Shown here in pieces: positions 9,304-20,343 of a stretch of 64,000 nucleotides of DNA; the first letter of the stretch is position 1; the number at the start of each line of letters is the position of its first letter. Source of the stretch: Mobiluncus massiliensis. Its GTDB lineage: Bacteria > Actinomycetota > Actinomycetes > Actinomycetales > Actinomycetaceae. The stretch lies in NCBI RefSeq assembly GCF_949769255.1, contig NZ_OX458329.1:248001-312000 (forward strand). The letters are read 5' to 3'. Below the pieces are notes generated by a model. That model worked only from the letters and a program-made list of their open reading frames with translations. It had not been told where the DNA came from and did not search any database. The position numbers were made by a program, and so were the translations under genes.

Positions 9304-10187
9304 CAGATTTCCTCCACGATTCGAGCCTGGAACTTTCGATAGATGAGGATACCGAACAGCAGGTTCACCAGGGTCCAGGCGATAGAGCCTAGCCAAACTT
9401 CCAGCGGCGGGGCGGTGAAGTCATAGAAAACAGCCCGGTACGCTTCCAAAAGCAGCTCGGCAGGATTAATGCGAAAGATAATGTCCAAGGGCAGCGGCTG
9501 ACCGTTGAAACTGATTCCTTTTTCATACAGGGAATCCTGGGCCGCTACCAGCATCGAGAGCGGGAACACGACCCCGGAGGCGTACATCCAAACCTGGGTA
9601 AAGATTTCCCACAGGTGGGAAATATCGCGGAAATAAACGGTGGCAATCCCTAACATGAGCGCTAAACCGGTTCCAAAGGCCGCGGTGATGATTAATACCG
9701 GCACCAGGAAAGGCACGTACAGGAACACGAGCGGCCCTCCCACCAGGGCGCACACGATCAGCAAGGCCAGCAACTCGAACAGGAAATTAAACGTTTGCGC
9801 CAGCGTCGAGGCCAGAATCAAGACGTAGCGGGGGAAATACACTTTCGTCAGCAGCCCGGCATTGGACATAAAAGCGTTCATGCCATTGAGAATGACTCGC
9901 GACAAATACCCCCAGCACAGCACTCCAATCCCGATGTACAGGGCGAAGGACTGCACGTGAGAGTTGATTCCGGGCTCGACACCGCCGCGGAAAATAACCC
10001 CAAAAATCGCGGCGTACACCGCGATTGTCGCCAAGGGGTTAATCAGGGACCACAGCCTTCCCAACGCCGTGCCCTTGTACTCAGCAGAAATCTCTCTTTT
10101 TGCCAACACCCAAACCAGAGCCATGGTGTGGCGAAACTCGGATTTCTTCACAGCTGGGGGAGTGGGACTGGTGTCTGATTTACTCAA
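9303..10187 (-). CDS. ABC-2 type polysaccharide export permease (Wzm-like)
   Basis: 294-residue ABC-2 permease with six hydrophobic segments, the membrane partner of the downstream ATPase. The N-terminal amphipathic stretch (REISAEYKGTALGRLWSLINP) is characteristic of Wzm/TagG/RfbA exporters of polysaccharides and teichoic acids. I chose the TTG at 10187 because GGAGG lies five bases upstream; it overlaps the preceding epimerase gene by 8 bases (TTGAGTAA), so the three minus-strand genes form a tightly coupled operon. Longer in-frame starts upstream would run through the neighbouring gene and lack a ribosome-binding site. Confidence 0.88.
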   Translation of the reverse strand: MSKSDTSPTPPAVKKSEFRHTMALVWVLAKREISAEYKGTALGRLWSLINPLATIAVYAAIFGVIFRGGVEPGINSHVQSFALYIGIGVLCWGYLSRVILNGMNAFMSNAGLLTKVYFPRYVLILASTLAQTFNFLFELLALLIVCALVGGPLVFLYVPFLVPVLIITAAFGTGLALMLGIATVYFRDISHLWEIFTQVWMYASGVVFPLSMLVAAQDSLYEKGISFNGQPLPLDIIFRINPAELLLEAYRAVFYDFTAPPLEVWLGSIAWTLVNLLFGILIYRKFQARIVEEI

Positions 10188-11235
10188 GAGCGCCTCCGTC
10201 AATCCAGTGGCACAGTCTCGCAATGCCTTCCTGCAAACTTATCTTCGGTTCCCATCCGAGTTCCCGGCGAGCCGCGGAAATATCGGCCCATCCGGCGCGA
10301 ACGTCGCCTTCCCGGAATTCTCCGGTGATTACCGGTTCGGGAGCCCCGTAATAGGTTGCGGCGGTTTGCGCGAGTTCCAGTATAGTGGTGGCCACACCGG
10401 TGCCGATATCGTAGGCATACCGGTTCGTGCCTTGGTCGATGCCCGCCATAATTGCGGCCACAGTGTCCTCTATATAGACAAAATCGCGGATGATGGCTCC
10501 GTCTTCGTAGACCGGCAGGGCTTTCCCGGCTTTGGCCCATCGCGTAAACATGGACACAATCCCGGTGTAGGGATTAGTCAAGGACTGCCCCACTCCGTAC
10601 ACGTTTTGGAGCCGAAACTTGACGAACTCGGTTCCCATCGAGCCGCACCACGAGGTCAAAAGGTTTTCCTGGCAGAGTTTCGTGGCGGCGTACACGTTGG
10701 CCGGGCTGGGGTTCACCTCGTGAGAACTCTGGGCTGTAGGTTTCAGCCCAGCAAAATCCCACTGTTGGGCGGCCAGCATCTGGTGGGTGCGCATTCCCGG
10801 ATAACGGAAGTTTCCTTCCTGATCCCGCCAACGTCCTTCGCCGTACACAGCCCGTGAGGACGTCAAAATAATTTTTTGCGGAATCGCCTCGCGCCGTGCC
10901 AAAGCATCGGTCATCTGGGTGGTGCCCAGCACATTGGTGCGAGAGTGCCGGGTCGCTTCGCGCAGAGACTGCCCCGTACCGGTCTCGGCCGCGAGATGAA
11001 TGATGACTTGGGGCTGGAAATCTTGCAGCAAGCTATCCCATACCGCCGCATCCGCCACGTCCCCGACCACCAACTGAACACGAGGGTCGAGCGCCGCCGG
11101 GCGAACCTGCTGAGCATGAACCTGAGGCTGGAGGTTGTCCAGGGCAACCACGCGGTCAAAACGTTCAGCGAGCGGCCGGGACAGTGCGCACCCGATAAAC
11201 CCCGCTCCGCCTGTGACCAGGCAACCATTCGACAT
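10180..11235 (-). CDS. NAD-dependent nucleotide-sugar epimerase/dehydratase (GalE-like SDR)
   Basis: 351-residue extended SDR, first gene of the export operon. TGGAGFIG near the N-terminus binds NAD; TSSRAVYGEG holds the catalytic Ser/Thr region and VYAATKLCQE the Tyr-x3-Lys. An ATG start at 11235 follows an AAGGGG ribosome-binding site. The protein probably produces a nucleotide sugar used by the local glycosyltransferases (UDP-galactose/glucuronate type, or a GDP/dTDP sugar). The exact reaction cannot be read from these motifs. It is divergent from rmlB across about 200 bases that should hold both promoters. Confidence 0.78.
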   Translation of the reverse strand: MSNGCLVTGGAGFIGCALSRPLAERFDRVVALDNLQPQVHAQQVRPAALDPRVQLVVGDVADAAVWDSLLQDFQPQVIIHLAAETGTGQSLREATRHSRTNVLGTTQMTDALARREAIPQKIILTSSRAVYGEGRWRDQEGNFRYPGMRTHQMLAAQQWDFAGLKPTAQSSHEVNPSPANVYAATKLCQENLLTSWCGSMGTEFVKFRLQNVYGVGQSLTNPYTGIVSMFTRWAKAGKALPVYEDGAIIRDFVYIEDTVAAIMAGIDQGTNRYAYDIGTGVATTILELAQTAATYYGAPEPVITGEFREGDVRAGWADISAARRELGWEPKISLQEGIARLCHWIDGGALE

Positions 11236-11427
11236 AACTATTTTCCCCTTGAATTTTTGGACCCACTCAGTCTAGCAAGTCATACTCCAGGCCGAGAACT
11301 TTGCGGGCTAACCCCCTCGGTAAACCGGCTAGAGGCGGGCCAGAGATAACCGGGGGCGGTAGACTTTTGCACAGAGATGGTTTTAAAACCCACCCTGGCC
11401 AAGGTAGGCTGGAAAGCGTTGAAATAA

Positions 11428-12432
<1,005 letters not shown>

Positions 12433-12456
12433 ACGGAGCCGCTGTAGCTATTTTGC

Positions 12457-12505
12457 GATTAAATCGGGGTTGCTGGTCATATAGACCAGCAACCCCGATT
12501 TAATC
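12457..12505. terminator. Bidirectional hairpin terminator between rmlB and rmlA
   Basis: A perfect 22-bp stem (12457-12478 with 12484-12505) and a 5-base loop sits between the two convergent genes. AT-rich bases flank both sides, so it can end transcription in both directions. Confidence 0.8.
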
Positions 12506-12529
12506 CCCGATTTCTGACAAGTCGGGGCG

Positions 12530-13393
12530 TTAGGCTTCCAGCAGCCCCAGCAGGTAGTCTCCGTAGCCGGATTTGCGTAGCGGCTCGGCGCGTTCGGCCA
12601 GCTCCGCGTCGCTCAAAAATCCCCGACGCCAAGCGGCTTCTTCGGGGCAGCCCACTTTCAGGTCCTGGCGTTTTTCGACGGTTCGCACGAAAGCAGTCGC
12701 GTCCGCCAGGGAATCAAAAGTCCCGGTGTCCAGCCAGGCCGTGCCGCGTGGCAGGACCTCGACCTGCAGTTTCCCAGCTTCGAGGTAAACCCGGTTGACG
12801 TCCGTAATCTCGTATTCCCCGCGGGCGCTGGGTTTCAAATCGCGGGCAATCCCTACCACGTCATTGTCATAGAAATACAGACCCGGCACGGCATAGTTTG
12901 ACTTGGGCTGCGCGGGTTTTTCTTCAATAGAAATGGCGCGGAAGTTTTCATCGAACTCCACCACGCCGTAAGCCTTGGGGTTGTGGACATGGTAGGCAAA
13001 TACAGCCCCGCCATCTATGCCCTTAAAGCGCTGCAGCTGGTCGCCCATGCCGGGACCATAGAAAATATTGTCGCCCAGCACCAGGGCGGCTTCTTCCGAA
13101 CCGATGAAGTCCGCTCCCAGCACGAACGCCTGAGCCAGGCCGTTGGGGACCTCTTGCACCTGATATTCCAGGTGAATCCCGAACTGGGAGCCGTCGCCGA
13201 GCAAACGGTGGAAAGACGGGGCATCGTGCGGGGTGGTGATGACCAGGACGTCTTGAATCCCGGCCAGAATCAAGGTCGTCAAGGGGTAGTACACCATCGG
13301 CTTGTCATAGACCGGCACCAGCTGTTTCGAGGTGCCCAAAGTGATGGGATGCAAACGAGTGCCGGACCCGCCGGCCAAAATAATTCCACGCAT
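12530..13393 (-). CDS. rmlA: Glucose-1-phosphate thymidylyltransferase
   Basis: 287-residue nucleotidyltransferase that makes dTDP-glucose from dTTP and glucose-1-phosphate, first step of dTDP-rhamnose synthesis. The N-terminus [20 protein letters not shown] is the classic pyrophosphorylase signature, with KPMVYYPL after it; [23 protein letters not shown] is the RmlA-specific sugar-binding part. I use the ATG at 13393, which begins exactly at the family motif; the open frame upstream has no family similarity. The ribosome-binding site is weak. It faces rmlB across the hairpin at 12457-12505. Confidence 0.93.
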   Translation of the reverse strand: MRGIILAGGSGTRLHPITLGTSKQLVPVYDKPMVYYPLTTLILAGIQDVLVITTPHDAPSFHRLLGDGSQFGIHLEYQVQEVPNGLAQAFVLGADFIGSEEAALVLGDNIFYGPGMGDQLQRFKGIDGGAVFAYHVHNPKAYGVVEFDENFRAISIEEKPAQPKSNYAVPGLYFYDNDVVGIARDLKPSARGEYEITDVNRVYLEAGKLQVEVLPRGTAWLDTGTFDSLADATAFVRTVEKRQDLKVGCPEEAAWRRGFLSDAELAERAEPLRKSGYGDYLLGLLEA

Positions 13394-13489
13394 GAAACCA
13401 AGCCTACCAACCAAAAGCCTCCCGAAATGACTTATGAACGGCGAAAACCTCCCTAAAATTAATCCCAAGCAAACGAAAGGGGAAATGCC

Positions 13490-14701
13490 GTGGAGCGCAT
13501 CGGAGGGATTGAGAAACGTTACGCCTGGGGCTCGGATACGGCTATCCAGGAGCGCTTTGGCATCGGTACGCCCGGTCAGACGCTGGCAGAAGTGTGGTTC
13601 GGTGCTCACCAGCTGTCGCCCTCGGTCCTGCTCGACGCGTCGGGTCAGCCCGAGGAGGACCCCTTGACTTTGGAGGACTGGATTGCGGCTGACCCCGTGG
13701 GCACTCTGGGGGCTTCGGTGGTGGAGCGCTTTGGACCGCGCTTGCCCTACCTGATGAAGTTCATCGCCCCGAAACGCCCGCTGTCCCTGCAGGTCCACCC
13801 GGACCGGGAGCGTGCCGAAGCCCGCTACAAAGCCGAGGAATTGGCGGGTATCCCGCTGGATTCCCCGCAGCGACTGTACAAGGACCCCAACTATAAACCC
13901 GAACTCATCTATGCGATCACGAAGTTCGAGGCGCTGGCGGGGTTTCGGGCGCCCCGGCGCATCATCGAAATCTTCGCTGACTTGGACACGGAGCTAGCGG
14001 TGCAAATCGTGTCTATGCTGCGGGACAATACGTCTCCTGAGGGTATCCGCACGGTGGTGGATCGGCTCTTGTCTCCGCATACGACCCCACAAGCGGCGCA
14101 GGTCGAGGCCACGGTGGCGGCGATGACGGACCGCCTACAGGCGGGGACTTCACCTTCCGTGCGCGTGGACCGTACTGTGATGGGTTTGGCGCGTTCCTAT
14201 CCGGGAGATGCCGGAGCGGTGGTGGCAGCGATGCTGAACCCGGTGACTCTGCGGCCGGGGGAAGTACTGTTTACGCCTCCTGGCGGGATTCACGCTTACC
14301 TGTCCGGGCTGGGGGTGGAAGTCATGGCCAGCTCGGATAACGTGTTGCGGGCGGGGCTGACTGAAAAACACGTGGATTGTCAGGAACTGTTGAACTGCCT
14401 GGATTATGTCGCCGCCCCGCCGGTACGCATCGCCCCGGAGTGGGTGACGGAATCGACCCAGGTGTTCTATGCCCCGGTGGACGATTTCGAGTTTTCCGTG
14501 ACCCGCCTGGACGGGCGGGAACTGGCGCTGCCCGGTCACGGCGGACGGCTGATTCTATGCCTCGAAGGCACTCCGACCTTGCGCGATGGAGCGACTGCCG
14601 GTTTGGTGCTGCATCCGGGAGAAGTCGTGTTTGTGCGGGCGGATAAGGTCCCGGTCTACGCCGCCGGGACCGGGGTCGTGCTCCAGACCGACATCCCTTG
14701 A
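13490..14701 (+). CDS. manA: Mannose-6-phosphate isomerase, type I
   Basis: 403-residue zinc enzyme interconverting fructose-6-phosphate and mannose-6-phosphate, feeding GDP-mannose synthesis. SLQVHP at residues 99-104 supplies the Gln and His zinc ligands, Glu138 in NYKPELIYA the third, and [11 protein letters not shown] the last His. The GTG start follows GAAAGGGGA. In mycobacteria manA lies in the same neighbourhood as whiB2, which is also true here. A separate function for the ordinary-looking C-terminal beta domain is not apparent. Confidence 0.93.
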   Translation: MERIGGIEKRYAWGSDTAIQERFGIGTPGQTLAEVWFGAHQLSPSVLLDASGQPEEDPLTLEDWIAADPVGTLGASVVERFGPRLPYLMKFIAPKRPLSLQVHPDRERAEARYKAEELAGIPLDSPQRLYKDPNYKPELIYAITKFEALAGFRAPRRIIEIFADLDTELAVQIVSMLRDNTSPEGIRTVVDRLLSPHTTPQAAQVEATVAAMTDRLQAGTSPSVRVDRTVMGLARSYPGDAGAVVAAMLNPVTLRPGEVLFTPPGGIHAYLSGLGVEVMASSDNVLRAGLTEKHVDCQELLNCLDYVAAPPVRIAPEWVTESTQVFYAPVDDFEFSVTRLDGRELALPGHGGRLILCLEGTPTLRDGATAGLVLHPGEVVFVRADKVPVYAAGTGVVLQTDIP

Positions 14702-14766
14702 GGCGAGCCAGCAATTAGTCCCAAACCTGTTTTTGTGGCAAACGTTCCACGGGCGTGTCGAGCCTA

Positions 14767-14782
14767 TGTGACATATCTCACA
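14767..14782. promoter_or_regulatory. Consensus Crp/GlxR-type operator upstream of whiB
   Basis: TGTGACATATCTCACA is a full match to TGTGANNTANNTCACA, the palindromic site recognised by cAMP-responsive Crp/GlxR regulators of actinobacteria. It lies 176 bases before the whiB start, in the 256-base gap after manA. In M. tuberculosis the Crp homologue controls whiB1 through such a site; whether it acts on whiB here is inference. Confidence 0.65.
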
Positions 14783-14957
14783 TTTGCGTTCAAGCTGTGC
14801 AATTGGTGGATTTTCGCATACTTGAGCCAAACGTGGCACCTGAAACCACTTGAACTATTGAATCACACGCGTGTAACTTAGAGGTAACGCTTTTGGTGTC
14901 CCTGAGACGCGGCGCCAAATTTACAGAAGTTGTCAGAGCGAATGAGGTGAAGGGTCC

Positions 14958-15251
14958 TTGTGGAATCTGTTTGGTGAAGGCGATCTCGATTTCGCTGATG
15001 CAACCCCAGAGATTGACGAAATTCTCAACGGACCGCTGGCCTGGCAGGCTCAGGCACTGTGTGCGCAAACCGACCCGGAGGCTTTTTTCCCGGAAAAGGG
15101 CGGTTCGACCCGTGAAGCGAAAAACGTTTGCTCTCGCTGCCCGGTCAAGGCCGAGTGTCTGCAATACGCGCTGGAAAACGACGAACGCTTTGGAATCTGG
15201 GGCGGTTTGTCCGAGCGGGAACGTCGTCGTATGAAGCGTCGTGCGTCCTGA
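14958..15251 (+). CDS. whiB: WhiB-family iron-sulfur transcription factor (WhiB2-like)
   Basis: 97-residue WhiB protein. Four cysteines (Cys35, Cys58, Cys61, Cys67) in the pattern C-x22-C-x2-C-x5-C hold a 4Fe-4S cluster, followed by the FGIWGG turn (residues 78-83) and a basic tail (ERERRRMKRR) that binds DNA or sigma factor. The TTG start is preceded by GAGGTGAAGG; an overlapping GTG is in another frame. The position between manA and a cell-envelope gene pair matches the whiB2 (whmD) neighbourhood of mycobacteria, where WhiB2 controls septation. The identification as WhiB2 rather than another paralogue rests on that context. Confidence 0.9.
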   Translation: MWNLFGEGDLDFADATPEIDEILNGPLAWQAQALCAQTDPEAFFPEKGGSTREAKNVCSRCPVKAECLQYALENDERFGIWGGLSERERRRMKRRAS

Positions 15252-15281
15252 CCTCAATAGGGACGTAATATCCTTAACTCT

Positions 15282-18200
15282 GTGCGCACTGCAGTTACCG
15301 CCCTCATCGTCACTTCCGGGGAGACACCCTACCTGGCGGCGACCCTTTTGGCGGTGTCTCGGCAAACCCTGGCGCCACAGCAAGTGTTCGTCATCGATGT
15401 TTCCAGTTCCGGAGTGGCTCATCGTTCCGGCACGAAAGTCCTGAAAACTCCCGGCGCCCCCAACTTGGGCGAGGCGCTGCGCCAAGCCAAAGCTCAGCCC
15501 GATTTCCCTACGCCCGCTCCGGGAAAACCTCACGCCCTGTGGATTTTGCATGACGACTCCGCCCCGGCTCCTTCCTGTCTGGCTGAACAGCTGAAAGTCC
15601 TGGAATCTGGCTCATCCATCAAAGTCGTCGGCGCGAAACAGCGGTTGTGGGACAAAGCCAATCAAATCGTGGAGGTTGGCATTCGCGCTACCCGTTCCGG
15701 GCGGCGCTTGCAAGAAATGGACACCGGCGAGGTTGACCAAGGTCAATATGACGGCCGCGAGGACGTGCTGGGCGTGGGCACGGCGGGAATGCTGGTGGAC
15801 TGGGAAACGTTTTGCCGCCTGGACGGTTTTGACCCGTACCTGGGCCCTTTCGGCGATGGTCTGGAGTTTTCCCGGCGGGTACACCTGGCCGGGTATCGGG
15901 TCGTGGTGGCACCGCGCGCTGTGGTGTATCACAAGATGGCGGGCTACTTTGGGCTGCGCGGTCCCGATGGGGGGCGTCCCGCCCGTTCCGCCCGCAGCTT
16001 CGACCCCACCGGGCGCGACGTGGAAGCCAACGGCAAGCTGGAGTCCGATGCGAAGCGTTCCTTTACCGCCCGGCGTACCGCTCAGCTGCACAACTGGATG
16101 GTGGCGGCGCCCTGGTGGCTGTTTATCTTCCTCCCGCTGATTGTTCTGGTACTCGGCCTGCTGCGGTTTTTCTGGCGTATCCTCACGAAAGAGCCCAAGC
16201 TCGCGGCCGGAGAACTGCAATCCACCCTGGTGACGGTGTTCCGGCCTTTTGCCGCGTGGCAATCCCGGCTGCGGCGGGTGCGTCAATGCAAATTGAGTCC
16301 CCGCACTTTGCGGCCCCTTCAGGTGAAATCTTCCCAAATCCGCCAAGCCAAAACCACGGCCCGGCGTGTCGCCAAAGACCAGCGCCGCCCGCAAATCGCG
16401 GACGCGGCAGCGCGGCGCAACTTTTATACCGAAAAGGCCGTGGATCGCACTCTTGTGTGGGTCGTTGCTGCTGCCCTGACCCTGATAGGGCTGTTGGGCT
16501 GGCGTTTCGCCATCGGCGGGGTGTCCGGCGGAGCGCTGGCGAACCTGCCGGTGAACGACCAGGATTTTTGGGCCGACCTCATCTCCGGGTGGATTCCCGC
16601 CGGTCTGGGCTACGGTTCGGCGGTCGGGGCGGTGGACCCCCTGGGTCTGGAGGTGGCGAGCCTGGGCCAAATCGCGGGTTTCGTAGGGGTAAAAGGGTCG
16701 GTGGTGCTGGCGGTTTTGCTCTTCGTAACCCTGCCGCTGGCCTGGCTCAGCGCGTGGTGGGCTACCGGGGTTCTCACTGATTCCCGCACGCTGCGTGCCC
16801 TGGCTGCCCTCTCCTGGGCCTTGAGTCCGAATTTGCTGGTTAGTATGGGTTTGGGGCAGTTGCCGGTGTGGGTTTTGGCGGTGAGTGTGCCCCTTTTCGC
16901 CGGTTCTCTAGCTCGTGGCACCGGGATGCCGGTGTCCCGCACCGTGATGGGAGAAATCGAACCGGTCACGGTCAACGTGCATTCCGCTGCGATTATCCAG
17001 GTCGGCATCGCCGCCCTCACCGGTTTCCTGACGGTGAGCGCGGCCGTGATCATGGTCATTCCGGTGGTATTCCTGGTGGGAATGGCGATGCTGAAAGGGG
17101 TCGCTAACCCGCTTTTTGCCGAGGCGCAAACCGAGGCGCCAGACCCGGGCTGGAGCCCAATTCCGGCCCGGCTGCGCCTGAAAGCCGTCCACGCCCTGAT
17201 TGTGCTGGCTCCGGCTGTTTTGTTGGCGGTGCCCACGGTCGTGCGCACAGTCGGTACTCCCGCCCAATGGCCCCTGTGGCTGTCCAGTCTGTCAGTGCCA
17301 CTGTCCACCCCGAGGCCGAACTGGTGGGATTTACTCGCAGCCTGGCCGGTGGACGTGGCGGCGACGTCTCTGCCTATTGCTCTGCCCGGCTGGCAACTCC
17401 TTGCTTTCCTGCCCCTGGCTTTGCTGCTGCTGACCGTGGTGGCCGGGGTGATTATTCCGGGCCATTCCACCGGGGCGCAATGGAGTCTGCTGTTCGCGCT
17501 GGGCGGTCTGGCGACGGCGTGGCTGGCGAGCTCCACCCCGGTTTCCGTCTCTGGAGCCAACGCCGTGTGCGCCTGGGGCGGGCCGGGATTAGCATTGTTT
17601 CACGCGGGATTAATCACTTCCGCCCTGTTCTCGGTGGGGCGTCTGCAGCTGACGATGCCGGCGGAGATAGCAAACTGGAGCAACCGCAGTGTCCAGGCCG
17701 TGGTGGCTGTGGCGGTACTGATTCCGGTTTTGGGGGCCACTCCGATGCTGGTGAACCAGATGGTTACGCCCGGCGCGTCCGATTTCAACGCGCTGGCAAC
17801 TTTTCGGGATGTGAGCCTCCCCGCCACGGTCGCCCAAGGTCAGTCCTCCCCGCGCCACCTGCGCGCCCTGAACCTGGAGGTCACCAGCGCTCCCAACCAA
17901 TCCACCCTGGTGACGGCCGGTTTATGGCGGGACTGGCGCGACACGACTTTTGAGGCTTCCCCCTACCTGAAACTGAAAAACTACCGCAACGTGACCGGTT
18001 CGCGTACCCCCGATGCGGCTGACGCGGTGCTGCAGGCTACGGTGGCGTCGGTGCTGGGAGGCTCCACCCCGAAGCTGGGAGAGCAGCTCGCCCAGCTCGA
18101 TGTGAACTTCATCATCGTGCCCCGCAGTAAGGACGCGGCGACCACCACCCTAATCAACACGTTGGACTCGGCCGCACCGCTGGAACGGATTACCACCACG

Positions 18201-18614
18201 GAGGCCGGCACGGTGTGGCGTCTGGTCGATTCCGCTGCGGTCAGCGTGGCTCGGGTCGCCCCGGCTCAGTGGAAGGGGGGGCATCCCTCCTGGCCGACCG
18301 GCGAAGTGACGGCGCAAGCGCTCAACGTACGGGGCGGAAAAACCCACGTCGAGGCGGGTCCGGCCGGGCGGCTGCTGGCCTTCAGCGAACGCGCTGATAG
18401 CAGCTTTACGGTGCGATTCAACGGCAAAATCATAGAACCGGTAGATTCGGGCCAGTGGAATGCGCTTTACCAGTTGCCTCCCAATCCCGGCACCGTGACC
18501 ATCACCTATGCATATCTTCCTTACCAGTTGTGGGGCGCGGCGTTGCTACTGTCCCTGCTGATTGCCCTGGCTGCGGCCCTACCGCTGCGTCGGGTGTCGG
18601 AGGTGAGATTGTGA
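15282..18614 (+). CDS. GT2 glycosyltransferase fused to a large polytopic membrane domain
   Basis: A 1110-residue two-part protein. Residues 1-260 are a GT2 catalytic domain: VTALIVTSGETPYLAATLLA start, LWILHDDSAPAP acidic motif and a FDPYLGPFGDGLEFSRRV acceptor-side motif. A first membrane pair follows near 270-300, then a basic linker, and from about 385 to 830 around ten hydrophobic helices, an exported region and a final helix near the C-terminus. The layout resembles large actinobacterial membrane glycosyltransferases that act on lipid-linked sugars in the envelope. GTG start; ribosome-binding site poor. It overlaps the next gene by 4 bases (GTGA), so both are produced together. Confidence 0.78.
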   Translation: MRTAVTALIVTSGETPYLAATLLAVSRQTLAPQQVFVIDVSSSGVAHRSGTKVLKTPGAPNLGEALRQAKAQPDFPTPAPGKPHALWILHDDSAPAPSCLAEQLKVLESGSSIKVVGAKQRLWDKANQIVEVGIRATRSGRRLQEMDTGEVDQGQYDGREDVLGVGTAGMLVDWETFCRLDGFDPYLGPFGDGLEFSRRVHLAGYRVVVAPRAVVYHKMAGYFGLRGPDGGRPARSARSFDPTGRDVEANGKLESDAKRSFTARRTAQLHNWMVAAPWWLFIFLPLIVLVLGLLRFFWRILTKEPKLAAGELQSTLVTVFRPFAAWQSRLRRVRQCKLSPRTLRPLQVKSSQIRQAKTTARRVAKDQRRPQIADAAARRNFYTEKAVDRTLVWVVAAALTLIGLLGWRFAIGGVSGGALANLPVNDQDFWADLISGWIPAGLGYGSAVGAVDPLGLEVASLGQIAGFVGVKGSVVLAVLLFVTLPLAWLSAWWATGVLTDSRTLRALAALSWALSPNLLVSMGLGQLPVWVLAVSVPLFAGSLARGTGMPVSRTVMGEIEPVTVNVHSAAIIQVGIAALTGFLTVSAAVIMVIPVVFLVGMAMLKGVANPLFAEAQTEAPDPGWSPIPARLRLKAVHALIVLAPAVLLAVPTVVRTVGTPAQWPLWLSSLSVPLSTPRPNWWDLLAAWPVDVAATSLPIALPGWQLLAFLPLALLLLTVVAGVIIPGHSTGAQWSLLFALGGLATAWLASSTPVSVSGANAVCAWGGPGLALFHAGLITSALFSVGRLQLTMPAEIANWSNRSVQAVVAVAVLIPVLGATPMLVNQMVTPGASDFNALATFRDVSLPATVAQGQSSPRHLRALNLEVTSAPNQSTLVTAGLWRDWRDTTFEASPYLKLKNYRNVTGSRTPDAADAVLQATVASVLGGSTPKLGEQLAQLDVNFIIVPRSKDAATTTLINTLDSAAPLERITTTEAGTVWRLVDSAAVSVARVAPAQWKGGHPSWPTGEVTAQALNVRGGKTHVEAGPAGRLLAFSERADSSFTVRFNGKIIEPVDSGQWNALYQLPPNPGTVTITYAYLPYQLWGAALLLSLLIALAAALPLRRVSEVRL

Positions 18615-20266
18615 AACTGGAAACCATCGAAGATTCGCTGCCAGAGATGGAGTCGCCAGAGGTGGGGTCGGCTGGTTCTCGTTACGTGGCGGTCAGTCGC
18701 TGGGATGGGGTGCGTTGGTTCCTGGCCACCCTGATGGTCATTACCGTGTCGGGCCTGGTGGTCGCCGTTGGTTTGACCCGACCGGCAGCCGTCCAGAAGC
18801 CTCGCTACGGCGAGCCCGTGCCGGTGCCTCCCGGCCAGATTACCCTGGCTTGTCCTCAGGTGCCGCCCACGATCAACCCCGCGGCAGTCGATGGTGCCGG
18901 CAATCCGCTGGCGCCGCCCAAAATTGCGGGGTCGATGACTTCCACCGTGTTGGCGCGCACTGACCGAGTCCCAGAGAAGGCGGTGTACCAGCCTTTGGGT
19001 TCGTTAGGCCCCGCCCCGCAACCCGCCGCTGCGACACCGGAGGAAACGGACTCGAGCAAAACACATCGTGCCGAGGGGACGCACTCAGCGGCGGATGACA
19101 GCGAAGAAGTGGCGCCGCCTCCAGAAAATCCCCGCAACGACCTGGACTTGACCCCGAAATCGGCGATGCTTTACGGCAGTTTTTCCACTCCGGTCAGCGG
19201 TTTCCTCACCGCCCAGCCGTGGGATGGCAAAGTGGCCCTAGCCGGGGCGGATATCGAACAGTCAGTTTCCTCAGGAGACTACCGCGGCCTGGCCAGTGCG
19301 TCCTGTCAGCCGGCGCAGCTGGAATCTTGGCTGGTCGGCGGGTCGACCGAGGTCGGGGAATCGAGCGTCCTGCAGTTGATGAACCCCTCGGCCAATACGG
19401 TTGACGCCAAGGTAGAAGTGTGGGGCGACACCGGGAAACTCGATTTCCCCCGCGGAGACAAAATCAGCGTCCCCGCCCACCAGCTGCAGGCCATTCCTTT
19501 GGAATCCCAGGTGGGAGGCACCCAGCGCCTGGTAGTGCGGGTCACCGCGAACGGAGCCGGTCTGGCATCTTCGCTGATGACACATAGTTTGCTGGGTTTG
19601 ACTGCGGGGGGTGTCTCGCTGGTGCACGCCTCGACCCTGCCCCACACCACCCAGGTCATTCCCGGCGTGGCGATGGACGGGAGTCTCGGCGCAGTACGCC
19701 TGTTGAATCCCGGTGCGGATTCGGCGCGAGCCACCATTGAAGTCGTGAACGAAAACGGCCGTTTCCCGCTGCCGGGGGGCAAAGACCTCGATTTGGATCC
19801 TGGCGCAGTGCTCGATTTCACGCTGGGTGGCCTGCAGCCGGGCAACTACGCAGTCATCGTCAACGCCACCCAGCCCGTAGCGGCCGGGGCGGTGGTCTAT
19901 CGGCAAGGCTCGGTTTCCGCCACCGACCCGGATAAATTCGTGCGTGACCTGGCGTGGCTGCCTGCTCTTTCCACCGGCGGAGGAGTGGTGATGGGACCCG
20001 CCGCGACACAGCGCCAGCTGCTGGTGACGAACCTTAACGCCGAAAATATGGAATACCGGGTTGCCGGAGCCACCCACGTCATCAACGCCATGACGACTGT
20101 GGTCGTGCCCCTCCAAGAGGAGCTTCCGCAACTGGTGGAGGCTCCCGACCTGTATGTAACTCAGCTGGTCACCACTAATCTGGGGGATGGCGACGGGATT
20201 GATGCCCTGGAACCGATTCCTGACCTGTCCGTATCCAGCCAAATCTACGTCCACCTCACCAGCTAA
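18611..20266 (+). CDS. Membrane-anchored exported protein, DUF5719-like
   Basis: 551-residue protein with a short cytoplasmic N-terminus, one signal-anchor helix at about residues 35-58 (FLATLMVITVSGLVVAVGL) and a long exported region: a Pro/Thr/Ser-rich linker to about residue 175, then beta-rich repeats (VSLVHASTLPHTTQV, GAVRLLNPGADSARATIEVVN). Such proteins, called DUF5719, are encoded next to the large GT2-membrane protein and whiB2 in many actinobacteria; function unknown. I chose the GTG at 18611 that overlaps the upstream stop (GTGA). A role with the upstream enzyme in envelope glycan assembly is inference. Confidence 0.72.
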   Translation: MKLETIEDSLPEMESPEVGSAGSRYVAVSRWDGVRWFLATLMVITVSGLVVAVGLTRPAAVQKPRYGEPVPVPPGQITLACPQVPPTINPAAVDGAGNPLAPPKIAGSMTSTVLARTDRVPEKAVYQPLGSLGPAPQPAAATPEETDSSKTHRAEGTHSAADDSEEVAPPPENPRNDLDLTPKSAMLYGSFSTPVSGFLTAQPWDGKVALAGADIEQSVSSGDYRGLASASCQPAQLESWLVGGSTEVGESSVLQLMNPSANTVDAKVEVWGDTGKLDFPRGDKISVPAHQLQAIPLESQVGGTQRLVVRVTANGAGLASSLMTHSLLGLTAGGVSLVHASTLPHTTQVIPGVAMDGSLGAVRLLNPGADSARATIEVVNENGRFPLPGGKDLDLDPGAVLDFTLGGLQPGNYAVIVNATQPVAAGAVVYRQGSVSATDPDKFVRDLAWLPALSTGGGVVMGPAATQRQLLVTNLNAENMEYRVAGATHVINAMTTVVVPLQEELPQLVEAPDLYVTQLVTTNLGDGDGIDALEPIPDLSVSSQIYVHLTS

Positions 20267-20343
20267 CCACGCTGCTGACGGGCGAGAAACCGCGACCCCG
20301 CGAAGCAAGGGCAAACGCCGCGAAAATACCGGTCAGTTCGGCT

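Noticed and set aside
16610-17560. 316-codon open frame opposite the GT2-membrane gene
   Set aside because: Ala/Thr/Arg-rich reading of hydrophobic codons on the other strand; no supporting motif.
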